A DNA stretch of 64,000 bases, from positions 1,964,001-2,028,000 of the forward strand of contig NZ_CP031555.1 in NCBI RefSeq assembly GCF_003403095.1, written 5' to 3'. The notes under the pieces are model-generated. The model was given only the letters and a program-made list of their open reading frames with translations. It did not search any database and had not been told where the DNA came from. Of this stretch, positions 6,855-15,171 are shown piece by piece; positions within the stretch are counted from its first letter, which is position 1, and the number at the start of each line of letters is the position of its first letter. Both the position numbers and the translations under genes were made by a program. Origin of the DNA: Thalassospira indica. Lineage in GTDB: Bacteria > Pseudomonadota > Alphaproteobacteria > Rhodospirillales > Thalassospiraceae.

Positions 6855-8762
6855 TCACGCCACCATCGCATCATACTCTTCCTGCTTGTCGAGCCATTTT
6901 TGTTCGGTCATGGCCAGCTCATTTTCGATCTGGCCGAGTTCCTTTTGGATGTCGGCGAGTTTCTGGGCGTTGGCATCTTCATACAGGGTCGGGTCGGCCA
7001 TTTTTTCTTCGATGCCGGCTTTGCGCTCTGAGAGCTTTTCCATCTGCTTTTCGAGCTTTTCGACTTCGCGCTTGATCGGGGCGGCGAGTTTGCGCTTTTC
7101 GGCGGCCTGTTGGCGTTCGGCCTTGCGGTCGCGTTTGGCGGGTTTGCCATTGCCATTACCGTCTTCGCCGCCATTCTTGTTGGCGCGGCGTTCCATGCGC
7201 GCGCGATCCAGAAGATACTGGCGGTATTCGGCAACGTCGCCGTCAAACGATGTGACCGTGCCGTCCGCGACCAGCACCAGACGATCGGCGCAGGCTTCGA
7301 TCAGGTAAGGATCGTGGCTGATGATGATGACCGCCCCTTCATAGGCATTGAGCGCATGGTTGAGCGCATCGCGGCTGTCGATATCAAGGTGGTTGGTCGG
7401 CTCGTCGAGGATGAGCATATGCGGGGCATCAAGCGTCATGAGCGCGAACAGAAGTCGCGCCTTTTCGCCGCCTGAAAGGTCCTTGACCTTGGTGTCGCCT
7501 TTCTGGCCTTCGAAGGCAAAGCGGCCAAGCTGGGCGCGGACCTTGTGTTCGATGACGTCGGGCATCAGGGCGGCCATGTGCTGATAGGGGGTTTCATCAC
7601 CGCGCAGTTCATCGGTCTGGTGTTGGGCAAAATAGCCGATGCGCAGTTTGTTTGACGCATGCTTTTCACCCGACATCAAGGTAAGGCGGTTGGCCAGAAG
7701 CTTTGCCAATGTGGATTTACCGTTACCGTTGGCGCCGAGAAGGGCGATGCGGTCATCCATATCAATGCGCAGGCTGATATTGCGCAGGATCGGTTTGCCT
7801 TCTTCGTAGCCGACATCACCTTCGTGAATGTTGATCAGGGGTGGCGGCAGTTCCTTGGGGCTTGGGAAGTCAAAGGAAATGCCGCGATCCTCGACCACCG
7901 GGATGGCCGGGCCCATTTTTTCAAGCATCTTGACACGGCTTTGCGCCTGCTTGGCCTTGCTGGCCTTGGCGCGGAAGCGGTCGATGAAGGATTGCAGATG
8001 CTTTTGCTGGGCGATCTGTTTTTCGTAATGCTTGGAGGCCAGTTCCATCTGTTCGCGGCGGGTCTTGGCGAATTTGTCGTAATTGCCGCCATAAAGGGTG
8101 ACGGTGCCGTCATGCAGATGGGCAATCGATTTGGCCACACGGTTCAGAAGATCGCGATCGTGACTGATCAGGATGATCGTGCCGGGGTAGTTGATCAGAT
8201 AGTTTTCAAGCCAGATGGTGGCTTCGAGATCAAGGTGGTTGGTTGGCTCATCGAGCAGCAGCAAATCCGGGCGCAGGAAAAGGGTGGCCGCCAAGGCCAC
8301 ACGCATGCGCCAGCCACCCGAGAAGTCATCACAGGGGCGTTGTTGCGCTTCGCCGTCAAAGCCAAGGCCGGACAAAATGGCGGCTGCACGCGCCTCGGCG
8401 GTATGGGCTTCGATATCGGCCAGACGTGTATGGACCTCGGCAATGCGGTGCGGGTCGGTGGTGGTTTCAGCCTCGGCTAGCAAATCGGCGCGTTCGGTAT
8501 CGGCCGCCAAAACGGTTTCAAGCAGGGATCGCGAACCCGCCGGGGCTTCTTGCGAGACAACGCCCATGCGGGCGCGCTTGGACAGGACAATATCGCCGCC
8601 ATCGCCGGGCAGGTCGCCCGAGATCAGTTTAAGAAGGGTCGATTTCCCCGCACCGTTGCGCCCGATCAGGCCGACCTTGTGACCATCGGGGATGGTCAGC
8701 GAGACCCGGTCAAGAATGACACGTCCGCCAATGCGATAGGTGAGGTCGGTAATTTGCAGCAT
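6855..8762 (-). CDS. ABC-F family ATPase (YheS/Uup-like translation factor)
   Basis: A 635-residue soluble protein with two ABC domains and no membrane segments. Walker A motifs lie at 34-42 and 343-351, signature motifs at about 147-150 and 429-433, and Walker B motifs (DEPTNHLD) at 171-178 and 453-460. The charged interdomain linker (about 235-290) is the P-site tRNA interaction motif of ABC-F factors. A long C-terminal coiled coil (about 540-635) resembles YheS. These proteins act on stalled ribosomes. The ATG at 8762 begins the first domain directly; the frame continues 35 codons upstream but without family support. Confidence 0.85.
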   Translation of the reverse strand: MLQITDLTYRIGGRVILDRVSLTIPDGHKVGLIGRNGAGKSTLLKLISGDLPGDGGDIVLSKRARMGVVSQEAPAGSRSLLETVLAADTERADLLAEAETTTDPHRIAEVHTRLADIEAHTAEARAAAILSGLGFDGEAQQRPCDDFSGGWRMRVALAATLFLRPDLLLLDEPTNHLDLEATIWLENYLINYPGTIILISHDRDLLNRVAKSIAHLHDGTVTLYGGNYDKFAKTRREQMELASKHYEKQIAQQKHLQSFIDRFRAKASKAKQAQSRVKMLEKMGPAIPVVEDRGISFDFPSPKELPPPLINIHEGDVGYEEGKPILRNISLRIDMDDRIALLGANGNGKSTLAKLLANRLTLMSGEKHASNKLRIGYFAQHQTDELRGDETPYQHMAALMPDVIEHKVRAQLGRFAFEGQKGDTKVKDLSGGEKARLLFALMTLDAPHMLILDEPTNHLDIDSRDALNHALNAYEGAVIIISHDPYLIEACADRLVLVADGTVTSFDGDVAEYRQYLLDRARMERRANKNGGEDGNGNGKPAKRDRKAERQQAAEKRKLAAPIKREVEKLEKQMEKLSERKAGIEEKMADPTLYEDANAQKLADIQKELGQIENELAMTEQKWLDKQEEYDAMVA

Positions 8763-9022
8763 TTTCGGTGGATCTCTTGAACTGGTTTGCAGGCGCATTT
8801 GGCGCGGTTTAGGGGGAATCGCAAGGATTTCTGTGCTTTCAATAGGGCAGGTGCGGCTTTGACGCAAGGATTCTTCAAATTGTCATGACGGGTGTGATTT
8901 GGATGACAGATCGGGGTGAAACCGGCGCTAAATCGCAGTTTTATGCCTTTTGGCGGCGTTTTGCAGGCGAAATGGGCCAATGCAACGGCTGCAGGTCTGG
9001 TTTGCGGGGGTAGAACTATGTG

Positions 9023-9051
9023 TTGCGTTGCGATCCAACCCCGTTTATATA
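9023..9051 (+). promoter_or_regulatory. Predicted sigma-70 promoter of ndk
   Basis: TTGCGT (9023-9028) and TATATA (9046-9051) separated by 17 bases. The predicted leader to the ndk start at 9190 is about 130 bases and includes a short upstream reading frame. Confidence 0.5.
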
Positions 9052-9094
9052 GCGCCAACCTTCGGGTCTGTGGATCATAAGGGAGTTCTTATTT

Positions 9095-9184
9095 ATGCTC
9101 CTTTATGTTCCGCAGGCCCTTTGTACTCGGGGGGCTTGTTCAAGGCCTTCTTTGGGGGTAACGAAATTTTACAAAGCTAGGTGA
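9095..9184 (+). CDS. Possible 29-codon leader ORF upstream of ndk
   Basis: An ATG at 9095, preceded by GGGAG with a nine-base spacer, opens a 29-codon frame (starting [20 protein letters not shown]) that ends at a TGA five bases before the ndk ATG. The stop overlaps the ndk ribosome site (AGGTGA), so translation could influence ndk initiation. No known leader peptide is recognised and it may be fortuitous. Confidence 0.25.
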   Translation: MLLYVPQALCTRGACSRPSLGVTKFYKAR

Positions 9185-9189
9185 AACCA

Positions 9190-9612
9190 ATGGCTGTCGA
9201 ACGCACTCTTTCGATCATCAAGCCGGACGCAACGCGCCGCAACCTGACTGGCAAAATCAACGCCGTCATCGAAGAAGCTGGCCTGCGCATTGTCGCACAG
9301 AAGCGCGTCGCTTTGACCCGCGCTCAGGCTGAAGGTTTCTATGCAGTTCACAAAGAACGTTCGTTCTTTGGCGAGCTGGTAGACTTCATGGTCTCTGGCC
9401 CGGTTGTTGTTCAGGTTCTCGAAGGCGAAGATGCCGTCCTCAAGTACCGCGAAGTCATGGGCGCAACCAACCCGGCAAATGCCGAGGAAGGCACCATCCG
9501 CAAACAGTTTGCAGAATCCATCGAAGCGAACTCGGTCCACGGTTCGGACTCGCTCGAAAACGCTGCAATCGAAATTGCATATTTCTTCGCTCAGACCGAA
9601 ATCGTCGGCTAA
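9190..9612 (+). CDS. ndk: Nucleoside diphosphate kinase
   Basis: A 140-residue cytosolic enzyme that transfers the gamma phosphate of ATP to nucleoside diphosphates through a phosphohistidine. The N-terminus ([18 protein letters not shown]) is diagnostic, and the active-site histidine is H117 within NSVHGSDS. Length equals that of well-known bacterial Ndk proteins. The start at 9190 is chosen over the upstream GTG because AGGTGA lies six bases before it. A strong terminator follows at 9651. Confidence 0.97.
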   Translation: MAVERTLSIIKPDATRRNLTGKINAVIEEAGLRIVAQKRVALTRAQAEGFYAVHKERSFFGELVDFMVSGPVVVQVLEGEDAVLKYREVMGATNPANAEEGTIRKQFAESIEANSVHGSDSLENAAIEIAYFFAQTEIVG

Positions 9613-9650
9613 GCCAAGAATACAGAATTACCGGTTCTTCCGGCATGAAA

Positions 9651-9677
9651 CGCCCCGCAAGTTGCGGGGCGTTTTTT
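9651..9677 (+). terminator. Rho-independent terminator of ndk
   Basis: CGCCCCGC (9651-9658) and GCGGGGCG (9664-9671) with an AAGTT loop, followed by a run of T. Confidence 0.9.
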
Positions 9678-9703
9678 GTTGGCAAATTTGGAAATCTATT
9701 GCG

Positions 9704-9841
9704 TCAATCGATCAGGAATGCGGCCATCAGCAGCAACAGGACCCCGATCGAGATCACGCTCCAGAGCATGAATTTTGTCCAGTGGTGCCAGCCTTCCTCG
9801 TGGTGGTGCACCAGGCCTTCGTCGTAATCGCTTCCTTGCAT
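9704..9841 (-). CDS. aa3-type cytochrome c oxidase subunit IV (small, 45 residues)
   Basis: A 45-residue single-helix membrane protein. It starts MQGSDYDEGLVHHHEEGWHH and ends in a hydrophobic helix (FMLWSVISIGVLLLLMAAFL). This matches the small bacterial aa3 oxidase subunit IV family, in which a short charged head precedes one transmembrane helix. A perfect ribosome site, GGGAGG, lies five bases before the ATG at 9841. A paralogue lies 2.4 kb away (12235-12363). No other oxidase genes are in the window, so it acts on an enzyme encoded elsewhere. Confidence 0.8.
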   Translation of the reverse strand: MQGSDYDEGLVHHHEEGWHHWTKFMLWSVISIGVLLLLMAAFLID

Positions 9842-10101
9842 TGTTTCCTCCCTGTTGTTGGGACCATTGTTTTGGTTTGCTGTTATCACGCAAGACAACA
9901 GGGTGATGGTAGCGCAAATCAACTCAGGGGTGAATTGCTTTGATGTTGTTGACTGTTTTTAGCCGTTCAACCGGATGGACAAGGTGGTGTCGCGTGTGGC
10001 AGTATTTGCGCATGGAAAACGTTTTGACCCAGAAATCGGTACGAATTTTTACCGCCTCTCATAGAGTGGCGGGGTAGCGACGTTTTGACCAAATGAGACC
10101 C

Positions 10102-10126
10102 ACCCGCCGGCGAGGCGGGTTTTTTT
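10102..10126 (+). terminator. Orphan Rho-independent terminator upstream of the kinase gene
   Basis: ACCCGCC (10102-10108) and GGCGGGT (10114-10120) with a GGCGA loop and seven T on the plus strand. No plus-strand gene precedes it: the upstream 180 bases are non-coding and the neighbour is on the minus strand. It must end either an unannotated small RNA or an attenuated leader of the kinase gene. The sequence ACGTTTTGACC occurs twice just upstream (about 10018 and 10079). Confidence 0.75.
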
Positions 10127-10174
10127 GTGGCTGTCTCCCGGCCAGACCAGCGATGTGCAATCCGGGAGATGACA

Positions 10175-10729
10175 ATGACCAAGCCCTTATCAGCGTTACA
10201 ACCACGTGATCGATCCTTGATGCCGCAAGACGGTGCCAAGGTCGGAACCCTTCATTTGCTGTGTGGCAAGATTGCCGCGGGTAAATCAACCCTTGCCGCG
10301 GAACTCGCGCGCAAGCCCGGCACGGTTCTGATTGCCGAGGATGAATGGCTCTCGACGCTTTTTGGTGATCAGATGTGCTCGGTTGCGGATTATGTCCGGC
10401 TATCGGACAAATTGCGCAGCGTGATGGGGCCGCATGTGGCGATGGTGCTGGGTGCGGGTGTTTCGGTGGTGCTGGATTTTCCGGCCAATACAGTCGGCCT
10501 CAGGCGGTGGATGCGGGGCATCCTTGATGATGCCGGGGCCGATCATGTTTTGCATTATCTTGATATGGACGATGATGTCTGTATCAACCGCCTTCGGGTG
10601 CGCAACCGGGCCGGAAGCCATCAGTTCGCCGCCAGTGATGCCCAGTTCCATCAGATCAATGCGGCCTTTGTCCCACCGATGGAGGAGGAGGGGTTTAACG
10701 TCATGCGCTATGAGACAGATATACTCTGA
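10175..10729 (+). CDS. P-loop kinase-like ATP-binding protein
   Basis: A 184-residue protein with a Walker A motif GKIAAGKS at 31-38, an aspartate-containing lid segment (EDEWLSTLFGD) and an Arg-rich segment (RLRVRNRAGSHQF) like the lid of zeta-toxin or chloramphenicol-phosphotransferase-type kinases. Small-molecule or nucleotide phosphorylation is likely, substrate unknown. The start at 10175 is chosen because GGGAG lies six bases upstream. The gene follows an orphan terminator and precedes a HEPN-like gene on the same strand, both placed between two cox subunit IV paralogues. Confidence 0.65.
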   Translation: MTKPLSALQPRDRSLMPQDGAKVGTLHLLCGKIAAGKSTLAAELARKPGTVLIAEDEWLSTLFGDQMCSVADYVRLSDKLRSVMGPHVAMVLGAGVSVVLDFPANTVGLRRWMRGILDDAGADHVLHYLDMDDDVCINRLRVRNRAGSHQFAASDAQFHQINAAFVPPMEEEGFNVMRYETDIL

Positions 10730-10810
10730 CGGATTGTTTTTGGTTGTGTTGGTTGGTGCTTTACTCATCTAATCATACGAGGTCGGCAACCAATCTTGGG
10801 TGAGTTCGTG

Positions 10811-12133
10811 ATGTCGAGTTACTTTGACGATTTTAAGTTCATTATTGAGGAAATCGTTCGTTTTCGGAAAATTGCGCCCGAAAATTGGCAAAAGGAACTC
10901 TCACTTTACGACGTGCTTTCCAGTGTTGACGCCGTAGATGGAAGGGGATCAATCATCTGTGGCGAAAAAGCAGGTGCTCGGTTCCGTTCTATCGCGGAAA
11001 AAGCAATTTCAAAAAGTCCTGCTCTTTGCGGAAAAATTCTTCCGCAGGAACTTGTTCCTTTTTTGAAGCAAGCTTTTACGTGCCGTATCCTTGGGGCACG
11101 CGGTACCGTGACAGATAAAGATATCACGCAATTGGTTCGTGACGCTCGATATGCGGCCAAGAAAGTTCTTCAAGACAGGACATTCTACATTCCTTGCAAT
11201 TTAGCAAAAGACTCTCATCAAGAGAGCTTTTCTATTGGGCCAGTCCGTTTTACTAAGCCTGAACTAGCTTTTGAAGAAATCCGTGAGTCCCCGTTGGAAC
11301 ATTCTGACGCAAACCTCGACGGTGCAACTGAGTATTATAGCCAATTCAATTGGGTGGCGCGGATATCAGTTGAGAAATCTTCCCCTAAATTGTCCAGCGC
11401 CAGAGCTCACGAAATTCTTGAGCTTGTGTTTGATGCCTTAACCGCAACATTCTCTAGCTCAAAGTCTCAACAACTCGGCTTTAAAGGTGGTCCACCCGTT
11501 CCAAAGAGGTCATTTGAGGTCACCGCAAACTCGAATAGCGGGGTCCAAATAGTTCACAATGTTTCTTGGCAGCAGCACAGCCTGCAGGACGACTGGTTGT
11601 CAGCGGTCACTGAACTAGATTTCAATAAATTTCTGAGTGCTATAGGTCGGATTCTGATGCCGAGTATCTATGACAATCCAGCCTTTAATCTGGCTCATAG
11701 ATTTTTAAATTCATTGAGATGGTATGGAGATGCTGCAAACGACGTAAACAAAAGTGCCCGTATAGTAAAGTTCACAGTTGCCATTGAAATACTGCTGCTA
11801 ACTGGGGCTCTCAAAGACAGGGAAAAAACGCGTGTTTTTAGCCTAAGGGGGCAAGCCCTTTTTGCAGGTCTGGAAGAAGCAAAGGATGCGCAAGCCATGC
11901 GTGATTTTAAATGGCTGTATGGCATCAGATCAGACATTGTTCACGGAAGAAAACGGCAAGGTACCATTACTATGTCGGATGTCACACGTGCAGAGAGATT
12001 GTGTCGTCTTTCCTTGTTTTATGCCATCCAATTGTTCGAGCAAATCGGCTTCGACAGTGAAAATAAATTAGAAAGTACTTTTGATGAATTAACTAGGGTC
12101 AATAGAGGGGGCCGCTCTGAGCGGGCAAAATAA
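10811..12133 (+). CDS. Candidate HEPN-domain (ApeA-like) protein
   Basis: A 440-residue soluble protein of no certain family. The C-terminal third is helical and contains RSDIVHG, an R-x4-H motif (R373, H378) that is the catalytic signature of HEPN ribonucleases. The preceding helix (VKFTVAIEILLL) also fits a C-terminal ApeA-like HEPN domain; ApeA proteins include anti-phage RNases. The N-terminal 300 residues are unrecognised. The gene is AT-richer than its neighbours and probably acquired. A GGTGAG precedes the chosen ATG at 10811. A shared terminator follows. Confidence 0.55.
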   Translation: MSSYFDDFKFIIEEIVRFRKIAPENWQKELSLYDVLSSVDAVDGRGSIICGEKAGARFRSIAEKAISKSPALCGKILPQELVPFLKQAFTCRILGARGTVTDKDITQLVRDARYAAKKVLQDRTFYIPCNLAKDSHQESFSIGPVRFTKPELAFEEIRESPLEHSDANLDGATEYYSQFNWVARISVEKSSPKLSSARAHEILELVFDALTATFSSSKSQQLGFKGGPPVPKRSFEVTANSNSGVQIVHNVSWQQHSLQDDWLSAVTELDFNKFLSAIGRILMPSIYDNPAFNLAHRFLNSLRWYGDAANDVNKSARIVKFTVAIEILLLTGALKDREKTRVFSLRGQALFAGLEEAKDAQAMRDFKWLYGIRSDIVHGRKRQGTITMSDVTRAERLCRLSLFYAIQLFEQIGFDSENKLESTFDELTRVNRGGRSERAK

Positions 12134-12176
12134 TCATGCAGCTACCTTCTCGAGCTAAAAAAAGGCCAAAAACAGA

Positions 12177-12205
12177 AAAAAGCTGCCGATAAACGGCAGC
12201 TTTTT
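12177..12205. terminator. Bidirectional terminator between the HEPN-like gene and cox subunit IV paralogue
   Basis: AAAAAGCTGCCG (12177-12188) and CGGCAGCTTTTT (12194-12205) with a five-base loop. T-runs on both strands allow it to stop both convergent transcripts. Confidence 0.9.
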
Positions 12206-12234
12206 AATTGGTCGGATCAATGCCGGTTGGCAGA

Positions 12235-12363
12235 TCACAGAAGGAAGATCGCCATCAGGATCAGAAGGGCAATGATCGAGATGGTGCCCCATTTCACGAA
12301 GTTGGTGTAGCCGTGATAGATGCTGACGTGGGTGTCGGTGAGTTCGTAATCGTTACCCTGCAA
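12235..12363 (-). CDS. Second aa3-type cytochrome c oxidase subunit IV paralogue (42 residues, TTG start)
   Basis: A 42-residue single-helix protein with the same plan as the product of 9704-9841: head QGNDYELTDTHVSIYHGYTN, then a hydrophobic helix (WGTISIIALLILMAIFLL). The start is TTG at 12363, supported by AAGGAGG with a six-base spacer; without it the family match begins at an untranslatable position. The frame extends upstream to 12474, but those codons are outside the family. Same strand as its paralogue, with two accessory genes between them. Confidence 0.75.
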   Translation of the reverse strand: MQGNDYELTDTHVSIYHGYTNFVKWGTISIIALLILMAIFLL

Positions 12364-12506
12364 ATTTGCCTCCTTGGATTGGATATTTTGGGATTGTTCA
12401 AATGTATATCCACGAAGTTGATGCAGTGCAAGATGCAGATTAACCATAGATGTTAGACATTTGACCGACTTCACATCTGTTGTGGTTCACCTTTGATCCC
12501 AAGGGG

Positions 12507-12887
12507 TTACTGGATGCTGGATTTGCAGCCATAGGGCAGGAAGGTGCCTGAAAGCCCGTGGCTCATCATCGCAAACGACATCTTGTTGGCATAGTCGAGT
12601 TCCGTCTTGGATTTCGGGCAGGCATAGGCGCGCCCGGCACAGCCATTTTCGATATAGTCTTCTTCGGCCTTGGCAAATTCGGGGCTGAGTGCGCCGCGCG
12701 GAATTTCATCGAGCATTTCATCCCGGGTTTCCTGATAGACAGCACATTTTTGCGCCCGCCAGGATTTTTCACCCGTTTGCATATCGGCCTTGTAAGAATC
12801 CAGTTCCGGATCGGAATCGGCCATCGCAGGACTGGTGAGAGCGGCCAAAAGGGCGGCGATGAGAAGTCCGGGGATGGTGCGCATCAT
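12507..12887 (-). CDS. Secreted hypothetical protein with four cysteines
   Basis: A 126-residue protein with a clear Sec signal peptide (MMRTIPGLLIAALLAALTSP, cleaved after AMA, about residue 23). The mature part has four cysteines in a C-x(n)-C-x6-C-x(n)-C pattern (QKC, NGC, YAC, YGC), compatible with two disulfides in the periplasm. No family recognised. The start at 12887 is chosen to begin the signal peptide; the frame extends 21 codons upstream. It is a monocistronic gene downstream of the purMN terminator. Confidence 0.6.
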   Translation of the reverse strand: MMRTIPGLLIAALLAALTSPAMADSDPELDSYKADMQTGEKSWRAQKCAVYQETRDEMLDEIPRGALSPEFAKAEEDYIENGCAGRAYACPKSKTELDYANKMSFAMMSHGLSGTFLPYGCKSSIQ

Positions 12888-12991
12888 GATATCGGTTTTC
12901 CGTGGCGGTGGTGGCATTTGATGATCCCATAACAGCATCAGAATGCGCAAAGATTATGACCCCGGTTTGCGGATCTGGCAGCAGGCCATGA

Positions 12992-13025
12992 AAAAGGCGG
13001 GACACATGATTATGCCCCGCCTTTT
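12992..13025 (-). terminator. Terminator downstream of purN
   Basis: AAAAGGCGGG (12992-13001) and CCCGCCTTTT (13016-13025) form a 10-bp stem. On the minus strand it follows the purN stop and ends in T residues. Confidence 0.85.
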
Positions 13026-13065
13026 ATGCGTTCAGAAACCTGCGCAGCCAGCGCCAAAGGTTCTT

Positions 13066-13740
13066 TCATCCGGGCTCAAGGGCCGGGTTGATTTCAGCGA
13101 AATCGGCCTGCGGTGCGTCGGCCACAGTCACGATGCCCTTGGCATCGACCGAGACGCGGCCTTCGGCGATCCAGCGGATGACCTGCGGGTAAATGCGGTG
13201 TTCTTGCCTCAGGATGCGTTGCGCCAGTTTGCCAGCGTCGTCGCCGGGCAGGACCGGAACCACGGCCTGGGCGATGATCGGGCCGCTATCGACTTCGGGG
13301 ACGACGTAATGCACGGTGCAGCCGGCAAACTTCACACCGGCATCAAGGGCGGCCTGATGCACACCGAGGCCCTTGAAGCTTGGCAGAAGCGACGGGTGGA
13401 TGTTGATCAGTTTGTCTTTCCAGCGCGCGGTAAAGCTTTCACTGACCAGACGCAGGTAACCGGCGAGAACGACAAGGTCGGCACCGCTTTCTTCGATCAG
13501 GGCGCTGACGGCATTGTCATAGGCCTCGCGCCCGCCGGGATAGCCCTTGTGCGAGATGGCCTCCGACCGGATGCCCGCACGACGGCCACGTTCAAGCCCG
13601 CCCGCATCAAGCTGGTTGGAAAAGACCAGCACGATTTCGGCCGGGTAGTCGGGCGTCTTGCAGGCATCGATGATGGCTTGCAGGTTGGACCCGCCGCCTG
13701 AAATCAGAACGGCGAGCTTCAACTTGGTTACTTTTCCCAT
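13066..13740 (-). CDS. purN: Phosphoribosylglycinamide formyltransferase
   Basis: A 224-residue enzyme of purine synthesis that transfers a formyl group from 10-formyl-tetrahydrofolate to glycinamide ribonucleotide. The phosphate-binding loop [10 protein letters not shown] is at residues 13-22. Catalytic residues N113 and H115 ([13 protein letters not shown]) and D151 (VDSG) are all present. It overlaps the end of purM by 13 bases in another frame, showing tight coupling in a purMN operon. Confidence 0.97.
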   Translation of the reverse strand: MGKVTKLKLAVLISGGGSNLQAIIDACKTPDYPAEIVLVFSNQLDAGGLERGRRAGIRSEAISHKGYPGGREAYDNAVSALIEESGADLVVLAGYLRLVSESFTARWKDKLINIHPSLLPSFKGLGVHQAALDAGVKFAGCTVHYVVPEVDSGPIIAQAVVPVLPGDDAGKLAQRILRQEHRIYPQVIRWIAEGRVSVDAKGIVTVADAPQADFAEINPALEPG

Positions 13741-14801
13741 GAACGGGCCATGTTTTTGATCACGACCTGCGGGCCATCGCCAGCACGCGGGCCGATGACG
13801 CCGATCTGGCTGACGGTTTCGCCGTGCTCGCGCAGGATGGCTTCGGCCTCATCAGCTTTGTCGGCAGGGACAACGACGCACATGCCAATGCCGCAGTTAA
13901 AGGTACGCGCCATTTCGGTCGCCGGAATGCCGCCCTGTTTGGCGAGCCATTTAAACACCGGAAGATATTCCCAGGTGCTGGCATCAAACACAGCCGTCAG
14001 GTTTTCGGGCAAAACGCGCGGGACGTTTTCAGTCAAACCGCCACCGGTGATGTGGGCAAGTGCCTTGACCAGACCGGCCTTGTGCGCCGCCAGGCAGCTT
14101 TTGACATAAACCTTGGTCGGTTCAAGCAGGGCTTCGCCAACGGTTTTGCCCGGTGCGAAGGGGGCGTCATCGGCGTAGCCAAGGCCCGCCATATCGACAA
14201 CCTTGCGCACCAGCGAATAGCCGTTGGAATGAACACCGCTTGAGGCGAGGCCGAGGATAACGTCGCCCTCGGCAACGTTGGAACCATCAAGCAGTTCGCC
14301 GCGTTCGGCCGCACCAACCGCGAAACCGGCAAGGTCATATTCGCCGTCGGCATACATGCCGGGCATTTCGGCGGTTTCGCCACCGATCAGCGCACAACCC
14401 GCCTGTTTGCAGCCCTCGGCAATGCCGCCAACGACACTTGCGGCGTTATCGACCGAAAGTTTGCCGGTGGCGAAGTAATCAAGGAACAGAAGCGGTTCTG
14501 CGCCCTGAACGACGAGGTCATTGACGCTCATGGCGACAAGGTCGATGCCGACCGTGTCATGCTTGTCGGCCAAAAAGGCGACTTTCAGCTTGGTGCCGAC
14601 ACCATCGGTGCAGGAAACCAGAACCGGGTCGTTATATCCGGCGGCCTTCAGATCAAAAAGGGCGCCAAAGCCGCCAAGACCACCGGCAACACCGGAACGG
14701 GTTGTTGCTTTTGCAAGCGGTTTGATTCGTTCGACAAGGTCATTCCCGGCATCGATATCGACACCGGAGTCCTTATAGGTAAGGCCGTTAGAGGTGGTCA
14801 T
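13728..14801 (-). CDS. purM: Phosphoribosylformylglycinamidine cyclo-ligase (AIR synthetase)
   Basis: A 357-residue enzyme that closes the imidazole ring in purine synthesis using ATP. The N-terminus ([20 protein letters not shown]) and the segments [29 protein letters not shown] and [11 protein letters not shown] are signatures of the family. The start at 14801 has GGGA seven bases upstream; the frame extends 33 codons further but outside the conserved region. First gene of purMN and divergent from the DUF2066-perM-hdaA operon, an arrangement widely conserved in Alphaproteobacteria. Confidence 0.97.
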   Translation of the reverse strand: MTTSNGLTYKDSGVDIDAGNDLVERIKPLAKATTRSGVAGGLGGFGALFDLKAAGYNDPVLVSCTDGVGTKLKVAFLADKHDTVGIDLVAMSVNDLVVQGAEPLLFLDYFATGKLSVDNAASVVGGIAEGCKQAGCALIGGETAEMPGMYADGEYDLAGFAVGAAERGELLDGSNVAEGDVILGLASSGVHSNGYSLVRKVVDMAGLGYADDAPFAPGKTVGEALLEPTKVYVKSCLAAHKAGLVKALAHITGGGLTENVPRVLPENLTAVFDASTWEYLPVFKWLAKQGGIPATEMARTFNCGIGMCVVVPADKADEAEAILREHGETVSQIGVIGPRAGDGPQVVIKNMARSWEK

Positions 14802-15171
14802 TTCGGGGTCCCTGGCATCAAACATGCATGAATAAAAGGCGGCAAAACCGCGTTTTTCATCAGCACGTATCGACGTCCAATCGACGGGCACCTGTCGCAT
14901 TGCGGTCCGGGTCGCAGGGAACCTGCTGTTTGACCAATCCGCCTTACTGACGCCTTTAATCAGATATAGAGGACAAAGCGATCCTGCTGATAAAAAACGC
15001 GGGCTTGATAATTTCCGCTGGGCCGAAAATACTCAAACGCGGGCAATATGCAATGATCACCTGCGCATGACAGAGTTTTCTTTGCAGAATGCGTTCAACA
15101 TGCCACAAAGAGCGTTATAGAAGAATACAACAAGACACGACTTAAAATAAGACTAGGGCAAAGAGGCATAC
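14802..15171. promoter_or_regulatory. Divergent intergenic region between purM and the DUF2066 gene
   Basis: About 370 bases that must hold promoters for purMN (minus) and DUF2066-perM-hdaA (plus). AT-rich stretches around 15090-15165 precede the plus-strand gene. I see no riboswitch-like structure or convincing regulator palindrome. Confidence 0.5.

Noticed and set aside
12943..13701. Plus-strand frame opposite purN
   Set aside because: Complete shadow of purN, which has all catalytic residues.
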